Positions 10,310 to 20,944 of a stretch of DNA of 64,000 nucleotides are shown piece by piece. The notes beneath the pieces are model-generated. The model saw only the letters and a list, made by a program, of their open reading frames with translations. It did no database searches and was not told the DNA's origin. Within the stretch, counting starts at the first letter, position 1. Every line of letters starts with the position of its first letter. A program made the position numbers and the translations under genes. This stretch comes from Nephrocerus scutellatus (Eukaryota > Arthropoda > Insecta > Diptera > Pipunculidae), in the NCBI GenBank assembly GCA_947095585.1, contig OX352764.1, positions 76,556,816-76,620,815 of the forward strand. The letters run 5' to 3'.

Positions 10310-12235
10310 TAACATTGACAAATTAAAAAAAAACGTAATTTTCATCTAAAAATATTTTCCAAAACTCGTACAAAATAGTTTCAAAAATTTTGTTAACAAA
10401 AGTAACAAAGAGAATAAATGCATAAAATATGATTCTGTTCGGTTTATTCACCTACGGGCCCTATTAAAAATTAATCCGGCCTGGCCCAAAATATCGTTAG
10501 GAGATTTTATTTAGATAGCAATTTGTCCCATGATAAGCATAAGCATAAGGAGTATTTATTACATTACTTTTGTTCATGGGATATCTTTTAAGGAATTGGT
10601 AAAGCAAATAAAAACCAAAATTTATGAGGATGATTTTCGTAAAGATATTCAACGTTGATGCGGAACAGTAGTCGTGGGACAGTGATGTTGTTTTTATAAT
10701 GAATGCGATAGCCAACATTATCCAACTCAAGCAAGTTACTGTGGACTCTCCTGTTATCAGTTTCCATTACAAGTAGGCAATGGAGTCTTATCATAAAATA
10801 CGGGAAAATTTAAATAAGTGTTCTGAGCAACAACTTGATGAAACACTTTACAAAAGTACCTAACTGTGATTTAGTGGACAAGTCAAGTAGTCCATAACCA
10901 ATCCACCACTGAACATAAACCCAACGTTCTTGAACCCTTAACGGTAGACGGTAGAGCATTAGAGGGAGAAGAAATAAAAAAAAAGAAATTTGGTAATTAC
11001 GTATATGACAGATTGTTGATATGGTATTATGTACTATACAGCTACATAGATGACTTATTATATATCAACTCAATCATACTTGTGTGTACGGTTTGCAATG
11101 TTGTCGCCTCCAGGTCGTCGTTTCGGTTGTAGAACCGGAACGAGTGAACATACGTGACCTAGGTGCGGGGTGGCAGCAATAGTCTAGATCAAAGTTTTAT
11201 GCGAACCAAGCCGAGGATCTATCAGGATATGACCAATTTAAATAGTCCAGTCATGATCGCAGACCTTTAGATACCTGGTGGCCTACAAATGTACAAGACT
11301 TACCTGTGTATTCAGATATCTCTACAGGCGAACAACCCTTTCTTTGACAATCAGGGATATAATATGGACCAAAATATAATAAGCTTTTTAAAAAACACGA
11401 GATAAGCACTTTCCAAAGTACGAAAACGAAGATCGGCGCTCACTAAATGCTTTAAACTTCTGGGGAAGGTTACTTAAACCGCAATCTTCCAAGTAATCGT
11501 GCTGGCTGAGCATAAAATCAGCGCTCACCACATTTCGGAAACTTCTAGGGGGAGTTACTTGTACTGCAAAGGTGTGTCTCCCTCCAAAGTAATCATGTTG
11601 ATTAATCAGCTTAAGCTTCCAACGCCATGGAATAGCAACGTCAAAACCTCTTCCTGGTAAAAGGATCGAGAGGTAACTATAGATTAACAACAGTGTTACA
11701 ATCCGTGGCACCACTTCTGCGACTAGGGGTGTTTTAGACTGCGGTTTCGTGTTTATAACCAACAGGGTCTTCAAGAAATATGATACCGATAAGGTTACTG
11801 GGGGTCAAACCGCGATGGATAACCAACCTTCCAAGACAGGGCTGCGCTAGATAGTAAGACTTGTACCAGCGAAGACTTGTCCAGTAGAATTGACGGCCTT
11901 TTCTCCATCGAGTGGGGGATATAGCGGATATAACCGTGGTAGAAGGTAGAAGGAGGAAGATGAATGCATCCAGCGTCTCCTCGGAGAGAATCGATTAATC
12001 GTTATCTACTTCAGCTGATATACCAGTGTAAGGTAAGTGTTATTTTAAATGATTAAAATCCTTCAAATAAACGTACACCACAATAAGACCTAGCAAGTTC
12101 TGTAGGCAGAGATACAAATGCAAACCACACAATCTTTGGAAGCACTGACATCATTGAATGGGGTGAGTAATTTTTGAATATCTATTAAATACTAACAACC
12201 CAGTCTGTAATATTGGGCAGGAGCCCACCTTTATT
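10310..12235. other. Unannotated stretch with an internal ~90-bp duplication
   Basis: No gene is recognised. Within it, 11434-11515 and 11520-11615 are imperfect direct repeats (GCGCTCAC, then AACTTCTGGGG or AACTTCTAGGGG, then CCAAGTAATC or CCAAAGTAATC). The minus strand is open across both (11388-11774, 128 codons), giving two repeats of a roughly 33-residue unit starting QHDY. I do not recognise the product and treat it as repeat-derived. Confidence 0.4.
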
Positions 12236-12239
12236 ACTT

Positions 12240-13045
12240 AAAACTCACTTATAGCCTTCCTCGATATTGAATGAGCCTTTAATAACTTTAAGACAGGGGC
12301 CATAATGAATATGGCTTGGATCATCCGGGGGTTGACCACACAGTATTCAAGCTAATCAATCATATGCTCTTAAGCAGGATTGTTAACGCCGAGCTGGGAT
12401 ACACGATTAGAAGGCATGTATCCCAGAGAAACACCACAGAGTGACGTTCTATCCCCTCTACTCTAGAACATAGTAAGCAATGGATTGCTAAAGCAGCTGG
12501 AAGGAGAAGCTGATGGTGTAGCAATAGCTTTCTCAGGTAAGTTATTAGCAAAGTCGAAGGACGTTATTCAGAATGCCCTCTCTATCGTCATAAAATGGGC
12601 CAGAAGTTTTGGATTAGAACTAAAACCACCAAAAACAGAACACTTCTTTACAAAGAAATTTAAAGTTGCAATAGTTACCCTACCCACTCTAAACGGTACC
12701 AGAGAAGTTTTCACTGATAAGGCGAATCCGGAATACTAAACTAAGATGGAGACCAAATATTATAGAGAAAGTTAACAAAGCTATAAACGCGTATTAAAGC
12801 GTTATCGTTAAAATATGGGGGTTAAAACCAGAGCTGGTGCATTGCCTATATACTGCAGTAGTAAAGCCAACACATAAGTACGGGGTAAGCGCTTGGTGGC
12901 CCTTGGAAAATCCACATACCTAAAAATAATAGCGAAAGTACAAATGGAGTGCTGAGGACTACACAAACAAGTGGCCTAGAGTGGCTGCTCCTTTCTCCAA
13001 TAGACATAAGATGGTAGGCAAAGAGCGGCAAATACTGCTGTCAGT
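12240..13045 (+). mobile_element. LOA-like non-LTR relic meeting another LOA-like element tail to tail
   Basis: The plus strand carries the RT palm of a LOA-like ORF2, heavily decayed: AFLDIE, a stop, then AFNN (motif A, with Gly changed to stop), LINHMLLSRIVNAELGYT, TPQSDVLSPLL (the PQG box damaged), GVAIAFSGKL (the YADD box lost), LSIVIKWARSFGLELKP, then KLRWRPNIIEKVNKAIN and LKPELVHCLYTAVVKPTHKY from the thumb. The RNase H part is absent. It ends next to the TAA-type tail of the minus-strand element at 13051. Several stops and shifts make it clearly dead. Confidence 0.75.
12485..12739 (+). pseudogene. RT palm fragment of the LOA-like relic
   Basis: This 84-codon open piece covers the region around the RT catalytic box. 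The Asp pair has been lost: the box reads GEADGVAIAFSG where FADDVAIAFSG is expected, so an insertion or deletion has removed the second Asp. It continues with DVIQNALSIVIKWARSFGLE and KTEHFFTKKFKVAIVTLPTL, the expected connection to the thumb. It belongs to the larger relic at 12240-13045 and is not an independent gene. Confidence 0.7.
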
Positions 13046-13050
13046 AACAG

Positions 13051-15605
13051 GTTATTATTATTATTATATTAGGTGGGGCCGAACAGCCCTGAGCACTGCG
13101 ACCTTTAGGTCTATTCTGCGTCCCTGACGTTTTACCACATTATGTGGTTGTTCAGTTCCTTCGTGAAAGCCACCACATCTGACAATGCGATTGGTCTGGC
13201 ATTCGGCCATGGAACCGTATAGGCCTTGAGATGTTTCATTCTTTTCTGGGTGGGGCTACGCATACGAAGAGTATATGCTCTGACGTTTCCTTTGCCTCGT
13301 TACAGAATCGGCAGCGGTCCGATTGGGATTTGCCTATTTTCAAAAGATGGTCTTGGAATGGGCCATGTCCTGTCATATACCAGATTAGTGTTCTTAGTGT
13401 ATGGCGGTCCAGTTTGATGGCCCTGTCCATATGACTAATGTTGTGGTTTAGAAGCTTCTTGGCTTGTTTCATCCCAGACGAAGAATTCCATTCTGCTTCG
13501 ATAGTAGCGTTTTCCCACTCATTAGTTTTTCTGTTGATATGGCATTTGGAATAGGCAATGCTGGGTTCTGGGCCAGTTAAAATTCCTTCTGCGCCTTCTC
13601 TTGCGCATAGGTCTGCTGCCTCGTTTCCTGATATGCCTGATTGTCCGGGAGACCACATAAGTGTGATTTTGTTGTTTTTGGCCAGTTCTTCTAAGTGGCG
13701 GAAACCGCTCCACGTTGTTTTAGAGTAAAAGACTGGACCTTTTAATGCTAGCAATGCTGCTTGACTGTCTGAGATCACATAGATCTCGGTTCTTCTATAC
13801 TTTCTTTTAGTACATTCCAGTACGCAGGCTTCTATTGCTATAGTTTCTGCCTGGAATACTGTTGGAGATCTACCTAGGGGTATTCGTAGGGTGATTCTGG
13901 GTCCGAATACTCCTGCTCCGGTTCCTGTGTTTATTTTTGATCCGTCTGTATACCAGATGGATGCATGGTTTGGAATGGTACTTATGATATTTTCAACTTG
14001 ATTCCGATCGGGTATTTTAATTGAAAAATTCCTTTTGAAATTAGTAGTTTTTATCATTAGGTCTGATGGTTGGACAGTTACATATTCCAAGTCTATTTTG
14101 GTTATGATGCTGGTGTGTCCTGGTTTGTTTGCCTTTATTTGTTTAAGGATTTTTAGTTTTGTGGCTCTTGATACAGCCTCGCTTTTGATGTGTATGTGCA
14201 GGGGAGGAAGTCCTAGAAGTTTTTCCAGTGCTGCCGTTGGGCAGCTCTTAACTGCACCCGTTGCACTTAGACATATTAGTCTTTGAATTTTGTTCAGTTT
14301 TGAGCGTGTCGTTGATTGCTCTGTTTTTGGCCACCAAACCAGGGCCGCGTATGTGATCCTGGGTCTGATTATGCTTTGGTATAGCCAGAGGGTAATTTGC
14401 GGGTTTATTCCCCACGTTTTGCCAAACATACGCTGACAGGCAAAGTAAGCTTTATTAGCTTTGTTTGTGATATATGATATGTGGGGGTTCCATGTTAGTT
14501 TTTTGTCAAACAGTAACCCTAAATATTTAGCTTCTGGCATTAATTGAATGGTTTTGCCTTGGAATTGTATTGCTGGTAGCGTTACTTTTTGTCTTTTGGT
14601 GAATAGGGTGCAAACTATCTTGTCAGGATTGACGCTTAGTCCAACCTCTTTACACCAGTCTTTGACTTGTTTGAGAGCAACCTGCATGCGAGCTGTTATC
14701 GTGCTCTCGAATTTGCCGCGAACTACTAGGACTAGGTCATCTGCATAGCTAATATTAGTTAGGCCGTTGTTTTCTAGCCTAGCGAGCAGCTGATCCATCA
14801 CTAATAGCCAAGGAAGGGGCGATAGGACACCACCTTGTGGGCAGCCTCTGGTTGCCGCTATTGTGATGCTTTCCTCGCCGAATGAGGCTTGAATCTTCCT
14901 GCTTCTTAGCATGCTCATGACCCATCCTATGGTAGAGGAGTCGATGCCCCTTGATCTGGATTGTGTTTGAATTACTTCGAAGCTTGTGTTGTCAAAAGCG
15001 CCTTGTAAGTCGATGAAGGCGCATAATAACATTTCTTTGCTTCGAAGTGTGTCTTCGATTTCAGTTGTCAGCTCATGTAGTGCTGTTTCCGTCGATTTAC
15101 CAGTCTGGTATGCGTGTTGGCTGGTATTCAAGGGAGTTCGTTGGAGAGCATTCGACCTTACGTAATGGCCTATTATTTTCTCCGTAGAATTTAGGATGAA
15201 GGATGTAAGACTGATAGGTCTATACGACCTAGTATCCTCGGGGGATTTCTTTCCTCCTTTTGGTAAGAACAGAACCCGCACATCTCTCCAGCACCTTGGA
15301 ACGTATTCTAGGCTGTGACTGGCTCTGTAGAGTTTTACGAGTACTGGTTCTATTAATTTAATGCCTTGCTGCAGGAGGATTGGATACAGCCCGACTCCAC
15401 CTGGAGACTTGTATGGACCGAAAGAGAAAGAGGAAAATGCTGGCTGAAAGTCTGTAGGCTTCAGTTTAGATAAGTTGAGATTCTTGATTATCCAGTATGA
15501 TGCACTTGGGAAAGTGACTCTTAACCAGACACTCAAGAGTTTCTTGTCTAGAGGATGTAAGTTCCCCGTTTGGTTTTTTCACCGAACCAAGTGGATTATT
15601 GTGCA
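13051..15605 (-). mobile_element. LOA-like non-LTR retrotransposon, 5'-truncated, long open ORF2
   Basis: On the minus strand this element holds RT, RNase H and C-terminal zinc region, a 3' UTR and a (TAA)n tail (plus-strand TTATTATTATTATTATATT at 13052-13070). Upstream of the long frame a second frame reads PLGSVKKPNGELTSSRQETL and ECLVKSHFPKC, which is the pre-RT linker of the same protein, so a frameshift lies at about 15520 and the element begins near 15605. The start is a 5' truncation: no endonuclease is present. Confidence 0.88.
13236..15536 (-). CDS. LOA-like ORF2 fragment: reverse transcriptase and RNase H (766 codons)
   Basis: This frame copies element RNA at the nicked target and degrades the template. 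RT motifs in order: GPYKSPGGVGLYP (about 40-52), SYRPISLTSF (104-113), CAFIDLQGAFDN with catalytic Asp 176, GCPQGGVLSP (231-240), YADD at 264-267, then the thumb (LYQSIIRPRITYAALVWW). RNase H follows with YTDGSK (Asp 531), QAET (Glu 564), SDSQ (Asp 590) and GNEAAD (Asp 642); the usual VPGH is SPGQ here, so the conserved His is Gln. A Cys-Cys-His-Cys cluster (CRFC...HILFVC, 742-759) ends the frame. After the stop another frame continues as RMKHLKAYTVPWPNARPIAL to a stop at 13132, so the natural C-terminus is about 35 residues longer. It is the relic of a protein, likely inactive as it stands. Confidence 0.85.
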   Translation of the reverse strand: MSVWLRVTFPSASYWIIKNLNLSKLKPTDFQPAFSSFSFGPYKSPGGVGLYPILLQQGIKLIEPVLVKLYRASHSLEYVPRCWRDVRVLFLPKGGKKSPEDTRSYRPISLTSFILNSTEKIIGHYVRSNALQRTPLNTSQHAYQTGKSTETALHELTTEIEDTLRSKEMLLCAFIDLQGAFDNTSFEVIQTQSRSRGIDSSTIGWVMSMLRSRKIQASFGEESITIAATRGCPQGGVLSPLPWLLVMDQLLARLENNGLTNISYADDLVLVVRGKFESTITARMQVALKQVKDWCKEVGLSVNPDKIVCTLFTKRQKVTLPAIQFQGKTIQLMPEAKYLGLLFDKKLTWNPHISYITNKANKAYFACQRMFGKTWGINPQITLWLYQSIIRPRITYAALVWWPKTEQSTTRSKLNKIQRLICLSATGAVKSCPTAALEKLLGLPPLHIHIKSEAVSRATKLKILKQIKANKPGHTSIITKIDLEYVTVQPSDLMIKTTNFKRNFSIKIPDRNQVENIISTIPNHASIWYTDGSKINTGTGAGVFGPRITLRIPLGRSPTVFQAETIAIEACVLECTKRKYRRTEIYVISDSQAALLALKGPVFYSKTTWSGFRHLEELAKNNKITLMWSPGQSGISGNEAADLCAREGAEGILTGPEPSIAYSKCHINRKTNEWENATIEAEWNSSSGMKQAKKLLNHNISHMDRAIKLDRHTLRTLIWYMTGHGPFQDHLLKIGKSQSDRCRFCNEAKETSEHILFVCVAPPRKE

Positions 15606-16130
15606 TATACCAGTTAAGTTACATTTGAGTTGGTCTGAGTAGCAACAGGTTAGCGGAAATGTATTGAAACAGAACACTAGACATTAAACGATTCAGTAAA
15701 GGAAGAACTGGCGACTTTAGACCACACATTACTGGTTTTATCTTTTCATAAGGATTTTCGAGAGAACAATGGAGTAATGGCTCGTTACAGAAAATCGAGG
15801 CAATGAGTTTCTTGACCGACAGATCAAAGCTTGACAGTAAAGTAGTTTCTGGAGTCTTCTGTGACACACCTAGCGTAAGCATTTCCGTTCGCCTCCCGGA
15901 CTATTGAATCATTTATCAGGCTAAGTTACAGAGAGGAAACTCTGACCTGGCTGAGGCATAACTTAATATCGGTAGCTGATACTGTAATATATGTAAGCAG
16001 TCAAGCGGAAATCTTTAAAACAAACAAATTTGTTCTATCCTTTTATGCGACCCGAGGGGTCCGCTGTATCTTACTTAATCGTCTGGTTATTATAAGTCTG
16101 ATACTTGGATCAACTCGGGAGATTATAGTG
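15606..16130. other. Unannotated stretch, no gene recognised
   Basis: An 87-codon minus-strand frame (15619-15882) precedes the LOA-like element in the same frame as its linker, but shows no ORF2 similarity, so I read it as flanking DNA. Confidence 0.4.
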
Positions 16131-16134
16131 GTAG

Positions 16135-16760
16135 GGGGATAGTGCTAAGAGTCTCAAGCACGGGCACTGTCTAAGAACGAAGCGCCCCTACCGTACAAAC
16201 TGCAGGCGGTAGTGCCTGGGATAGTTTTTCTATCCCGGGCGGCCTAGGACTTGAAACACCCTAGTGTCAAATGATAGGATACGAGGTTCTGGACGAACGT
16301 GCTGCCAGGGTCTGCTTTTGCAATCGCCCAGGCACTCATACTGAAAGAGCTGAGTCCCTTGATGGCAGATCTCACCAAGGTCGCGTTGGTACTACGGGGG
16401 TTGAATGCCCACAGATAAGGTTTAATCTCATCGGAGGTTTACCTGAGTCTGGGCCAACCTTTGGTTGAGGTCCAGTTATTCTGGTTTTGGCCTACGTAGT
16501 GTCTGTGGTTTACTACCCAAATGCGGGTAGAACACTAGCATGGTAACATCAGTTTGGTAGGCTGATGTTGCCAAAAATCTTTGGTGCATCAGAAGACCGT
16601 CCTGATGTTACCGGTGCGATGATGTGCTCTCTGTGGAGTTGCATAGATCAACCGGTTGTCGAAAAACCAGAGATCGGCAGGGACTTAAGATAGGTCCTGC
16701 TCTCACCATTGAGTTAATACTGGCACATTAGTCTATGATGGACGTTGATTGTCGTATAAC
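16135..16760. other. GC-richer, hairpin-dense block of unknown origin
   Basis: This block is visibly richer in G+C than its flanks. It contains several strong stem-loops: CCTGGGATAG/CTATCCCGGG (16215-16239, TTTTT loop), CTACCC/GGGTAG (16513-16530), GGTAACATCAG/CTGATGTTGCC (16542-16572), plus the palindrome CAACCGGTTG near 16648. A 65-codon plus-strand frame (16271-16468) has no recognisable motif. It may be the structured 5' or 3' UTR of a non-LTR element, or a structured RNA. I cannot decide. Confidence 0.5.
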
Positions 16761-18588
16761 TAATCCAAGTCCGAAGAGGACCGTGGGGTTAACCATTCAA
16801 TGGAGGTATCCACGTTAATCTAATGACATTTCTATCCTTTTATGCGCACTTTGACAACTGCTTCTCTTTGATATTAGAATATCCAATATTAATCGACGGA
16901 AAGAATGTTATGTAATTAATTTTAGAATTGGAGATTCTTTTTAATTATCAAGTCCTTTGCGCTGCACAAGAATCTTATTGGTTCTTATTGATTGGCTTTT
17001 TCAATCCTGCAAATTGCAAAATCTTCATTCAAAGGAAAAAACCACAAAAAAATATTTAAAAATATTGTCATCTTTCTAAATGGATTATTTTCTACTTATC
17101 AAAATTGTACTACTGGTTGGAGCAGATTTGAAAATAATGTCTGAATAAAAACTTAATTAATTAAAGTGTTTTGAGGATACCTTTAAAAGGTTACTGAAGC
17201 TCAAAAGAGGTTATATTCCCAATTTTCTGACTATTTTCCTTCATGTAGAACTGATCTATTCCATTCTGACCTGTTTACTTTGAATATTACCGAAAATATG
17301 ACATTGACATAAACCAAAGAGTCATCTTTTATTCTTAGCACTGCTTCTTACCACATACACGGTATTTGGTAGGACAATGGTTCTTACAATCAGTATGTGA
17401 TCGTCTCAAATCTTCTGAGTATGTACACGAATTTCGAAAGCCCACACCTTAAAATATCATCAAAGAAATTAATTTATTCTGAACGAACGGACAGCGGTAA
17501 AGTAAGTAATCTTCACTCCCAGTGTTGAGCGGTGGTATAATGTATTCTTGCGATGGAAGCCAACTTCTACACATGAGTTTACAGGCATTTTTTGATTAGA
17601 AGGGAATGAGAAACAAAAATAAAAACTGTGTACAACCTGTAAAAAGAGGAAAGGAACAATATAGCCAAAGCCAGATATGTGCTGAGGCTTTACATTGACC
17701 AGAACAGCAAGGAGGAATTTATTATTTTAATAGTTGACTTCTCAAAGTTCACTCCTTCCCATACGAATTGGCTTTTATCTGGTTAGTGTAAATACTACTG
17801 CTGGTATGAGTAACTCTCAGGGCGGCATAAATTCCTTTGATCTTTGCCAAACCAAACAAGTTGTGTGCTGGGATGTTGTGAATGTGGAGCGACATTATTT
17901 GTATTTACAGCTTTTTTTCCATTTTTATTTGATTTTAAATGGCAACACGCGGCGATCCCTGAAGTGTGTGCAAGTGGTTTTTGTTCTTTTACGAACCCAA
18001 CCTGATCAAAGGACACAGCAGCAAAAGCAAGCAAGACAGGGCGTGCTAACTGAGAACACGAATGAAATACCTACACCCAGTTTTTCCTTGAAGGCATTTT
18101 TCGGAAATACTTGTGTCTGCATAAAAACACTTTTTTTTTATATACATAAGTGGAAAACAATCACAATCGTTTGGTTACCAAAATAAATCCTTTTTGTCTG
18201 TTTTGATTGTCATCTGGCGACTGCGATGACTTTACCTTTATAGATTCTGGATGTCAACACAAAAAAATGAATTGATTTGTGTTTACCGCATCTGAAGCTG
18301 TCAAACAGTCATGAAGGTGAGGCGGGCGGGAATCATTAACAACGGGAGCACTAACTATCATACACGCAGCTACCATAGGTTCAAATGCTTTCAGTCGTTG
18401 CTTCAAATGCCGTCAGATGAAATTAAAAGCAAACATCTCTGACAGGTCCTATATATACAATGTCGGTGTCGTTCAACGCATGGATGAGGAATGATACGAG
18501 ACATTAAACATCAAACAAATTCACCGACTTCGTGGAAGACCTTTTTGAAATAAAACCAGGGCTACCGGATTGTTGCTCAATTTAATAG
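16761..18588. other. Unannotated stretch, no gene recognised
   Basis: The longest frame is 150 codons (17734-18186, plus). Its composition (runs of Phe, Leu, Gln) and lack of motifs argue against a real gene, though a small host exon cannot be excluded. Confidence 0.45.
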
Positions 18589-18590
18589 TA

Positions 18591-18823
18591 AAGGGTGTTT
18601 TTTTGGGAGGTTTGTTTTTCCGATAGATGTCGTTTTATTTTATGACAGTTGTTTTGACAGCTCAAAGTGGCATTTCTACTCAGTATTGTTTGGCAAATCA
18701 TTATGAAAAAAAAAAAAAAAAAAAAAAAAAAAATTACATTTGTGAAAAATAGTCGTGGTAGCCATATGCCAGAAATTGTGTTTAAATGTTAAATGCCAAA
18801 ATGCCTCTTAAAAAAACACCCGT
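18591..18823 (+). repeat. MITE unit 1 (233 bp)
   Basis: Left member of the pair. TIRs AAGGGTGTTTTTTTGGGAGG and its partner ending AAAAAAACACCCGT, with TA on both sides. Contains a roughly 30-nt A run at 18704-18733. Confidence 0.8.
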
Positions 18824-18831
18824 TAGATATA

Positions 18832-19136
18832 ACGTGTTTTTTAAGAGGTTGCCGATTTTTTTTTTGAATAAAACACATATAAAATTATGAAATGACCAAA
18901 ATTTTTTTTTATTTGGTAGATAATTTTTTGGCATTTAACATTTAAACACAATTTCTGGCATATGGCTACCACGACTATTTTTCACAAATGTCATTTTTTT
19001 TTTTTTTTTTTTTTTTTTTTTCATAATGATTTGCCAAACAATACTGAGTAGAAATGCCACTTTGAGCTGTCAAAACAACTGTCATAAAATAAAACGACAT
19101 CTATCGGAAAAACAAACCTCCCAAAAAAACACCCGT
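18832..19136 (-). repeat. MITE unit 2 (305 bp)
   Basis: Right member, inverted relative to unit 1. It carries about 75 bp near its inner end (from about 18850) that unit 1 lacks, so unit 1 looks like an internal-deletion derivative or unit 2 has gained sequence. Confidence 0.78.
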
Positions 19137-19389
19137 TATTTGTGTCTTAGTGCGCGTATAATGAAACTCAGCAGAAAACACACCTCTCAAGAAGTTTGCA
19201 CGGTCGCATAGCATACAAATTTTTAGCTATAAGGGTGAAGCCAAAATCTTATAAATTTACATTAAAATTTTTGCGATAATTATCTAGTTCTATTTTGTGT
19301 AAGTGGGAGATGCGTATGTGTTAAATTACTGTGCATTCCTAAAATATGACTGTAATATAAGATCTATGGCCGCTCTAATAGGTCTCTCT

Positions 19390-19471
19390 AAGGCTAAGGC
19401 AAGACCTCTTTAATTAATTGATTAGCATCTAAGGTTAAGACAAGATCTCTTTAATTAATTGATTAGTTGTA
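19390..19471. repeat. Tandem duplication of 41 bp
   Basis: Two adjacent units (AAGGCTAAGGCAAGACCTCT and AAGGTTAAGACAAGATCTCT, each followed by TTAATTAATTGATTAG) with a few differences. Confidence 0.85.
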
Positions 19472-19949
19472 AGCTAAAACAGATATTGGATCCACAAACC
19501 CGACAAAAACCTAACTTCATCATAGAAGATAACGATAAACTGGCAAAAAAAAACTTAGCAGTTGGTAAAATAGAAATGGTCCTACACTAAACAATGAGAT
19601 GAAAAACAATACCATGGGATCCGGAAGAAACCATCCTATGTACCTACAGTATATAAAAAATTAAGACGATCAGCATGAATTATCTTTATTCCAGTGTGAC
19701 ATAATTTCAGGCAGTTATTAAAGAAATTAATAGGAAAAGCTGAGCACAGGTCTCCGGACAATTATCCAGGGATTGAATTTGACGCCAGAAAAGAGTTACA
19801 TCTCTAGAAGCAATTTTTTCCCTGCAAGTCGATATTTATATCATCGGATGAGCTTAAAGTTATACACAAGATACCTTAATCCAGATTGATCATGTGGCGT
19901 AAAGAAATGACTCCACCAGAATAAATTAGTAAAAATCGAAGGGAACTGG

Positions 19950-20000
19950 CGCAGGAATTCGAAGTAGTGCAATCATTTGACATTGGGGCAATAACCGTAA
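19950..20000 (+). mobile_element. Possible RTE-like ORF2 scrap
   Basis: A short plus-strand reading, QEFEVVQSFDI, matches EFEVVQSFNYL of the RTE-like copy at 53020-53060 (the RT palm-thumb border). The surrounding sequence is too decayed to follow, so this is a weak call. Confidence 0.35.
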
Positions 20001-20944
20001 AATGCAATGAAACATACGCCAATTGTTTGTTGTACTTACTTATTTACGCCAACTGTTACTTATTGCGGGGATTAGCTGAAATACTCAGCGCTTCCCGGCT
20101 GCTCCACCCCATTGTTACCGCGACACCGTAACTCTCGGACTGATCAAGCACCCACACTGATCTCCACGAACCCTACTCCTTAACCAAAAACCTGTAGTCT
20201 CTAACCTCTGGGGCAAAAATTTCTGTGCAATGGTGAGAGAAATTAGCTGAGCCTTGCCCGGCACCCCCACCTCACTACTACCTATCGGAAACTTTTGCGT
20301 TAAGAACATTTACTGCATTATCTCAATCAACTCAAGGGGGTTTGGATAATTTTTAAATTTTGCTATGTCTAGTGATCAGTAACACAGAAATTGTTTTTAT
20401 ACATGCATATGCATATACAGGGTGTCAGCAAGCAAAAAAAAACCCCTTTTTTAAATTTTACCTGCTCATGATTTTATGGTATTTGGGAAAACCTGCACCA
20501 AGTATCATAAAATCTATGTGTTTTCCCGCAAACTTGTTAGTGATTTTTATTGTTATTTTTATTACGTTCATAAAAAAAAATAGTAAAACACGCATTACGC
20601 ATTTCCTGGAGAAAATTGACCTCAAATTTAAAAATTAGCATGGACAAGAAAACTGGAACAGGCATTGAAGTTGGATATCTGAAGATTCAAAAAAGATATC
20701 AACTTTATTTAAACGTAGTTATAAAGGCTAGTTAAAAAAAAATCTAAAAATGAAGTCCTAAACAAAGTTTCTACCATTGGTATTAACAGAGCAATTACCG
20801 CTAAGATGGAACAGGGTACACCAAAGCATGCTATTTCTTAAATGCCCGATAAATGATGTCAACATTGGAGATAGGCCCTTACTGTAGAACAACTTTTTTC
20901 TTAGAATATACCCAAGAATCATTTCCCAAATTATATATCTCCCT
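20001..20944. other. Unannotated stretch, no gene recognised
   Basis: No motif-bearing frame. A 92-codon frame at 20360-20638 is hydrophobic and AT-driven and shows no known domain. Confidence 0.45.

Larger units (their letters stand above)
18591..19136. mobile_element. Inverted pair of TA-flanked MITEs
   Basis: Two related small DNA-transposon derivatives lie head to head. The outer arms (from 18591 inward and from 19136 inward) are near-perfect inverted copies for about 200 bp, including TTTTTCCGATAGATGTCG, ATGACAGTTGTTTTGACAGC and a long A or T run. Each unit has its own terminal inverted repeat of about 20 bp: A(A/C)GGGTGTTTTTTTGGGAGG outside, ACGGGTGTTTTTTTAAGAGG inside. Each is bounded by TA (18589-18590, 18824-18825, 18830-18831, 19137-19138). 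TA flanks and short TIRs point to the Tc1/mariner superfamily. There is no transposase frame. Confidence 0.85.

Noticed and set aside
17734..18186. 150-codon plus-strand frame
   Set aside because: No recognisable domain, unusual composition, and an opposing frame across the same bases.
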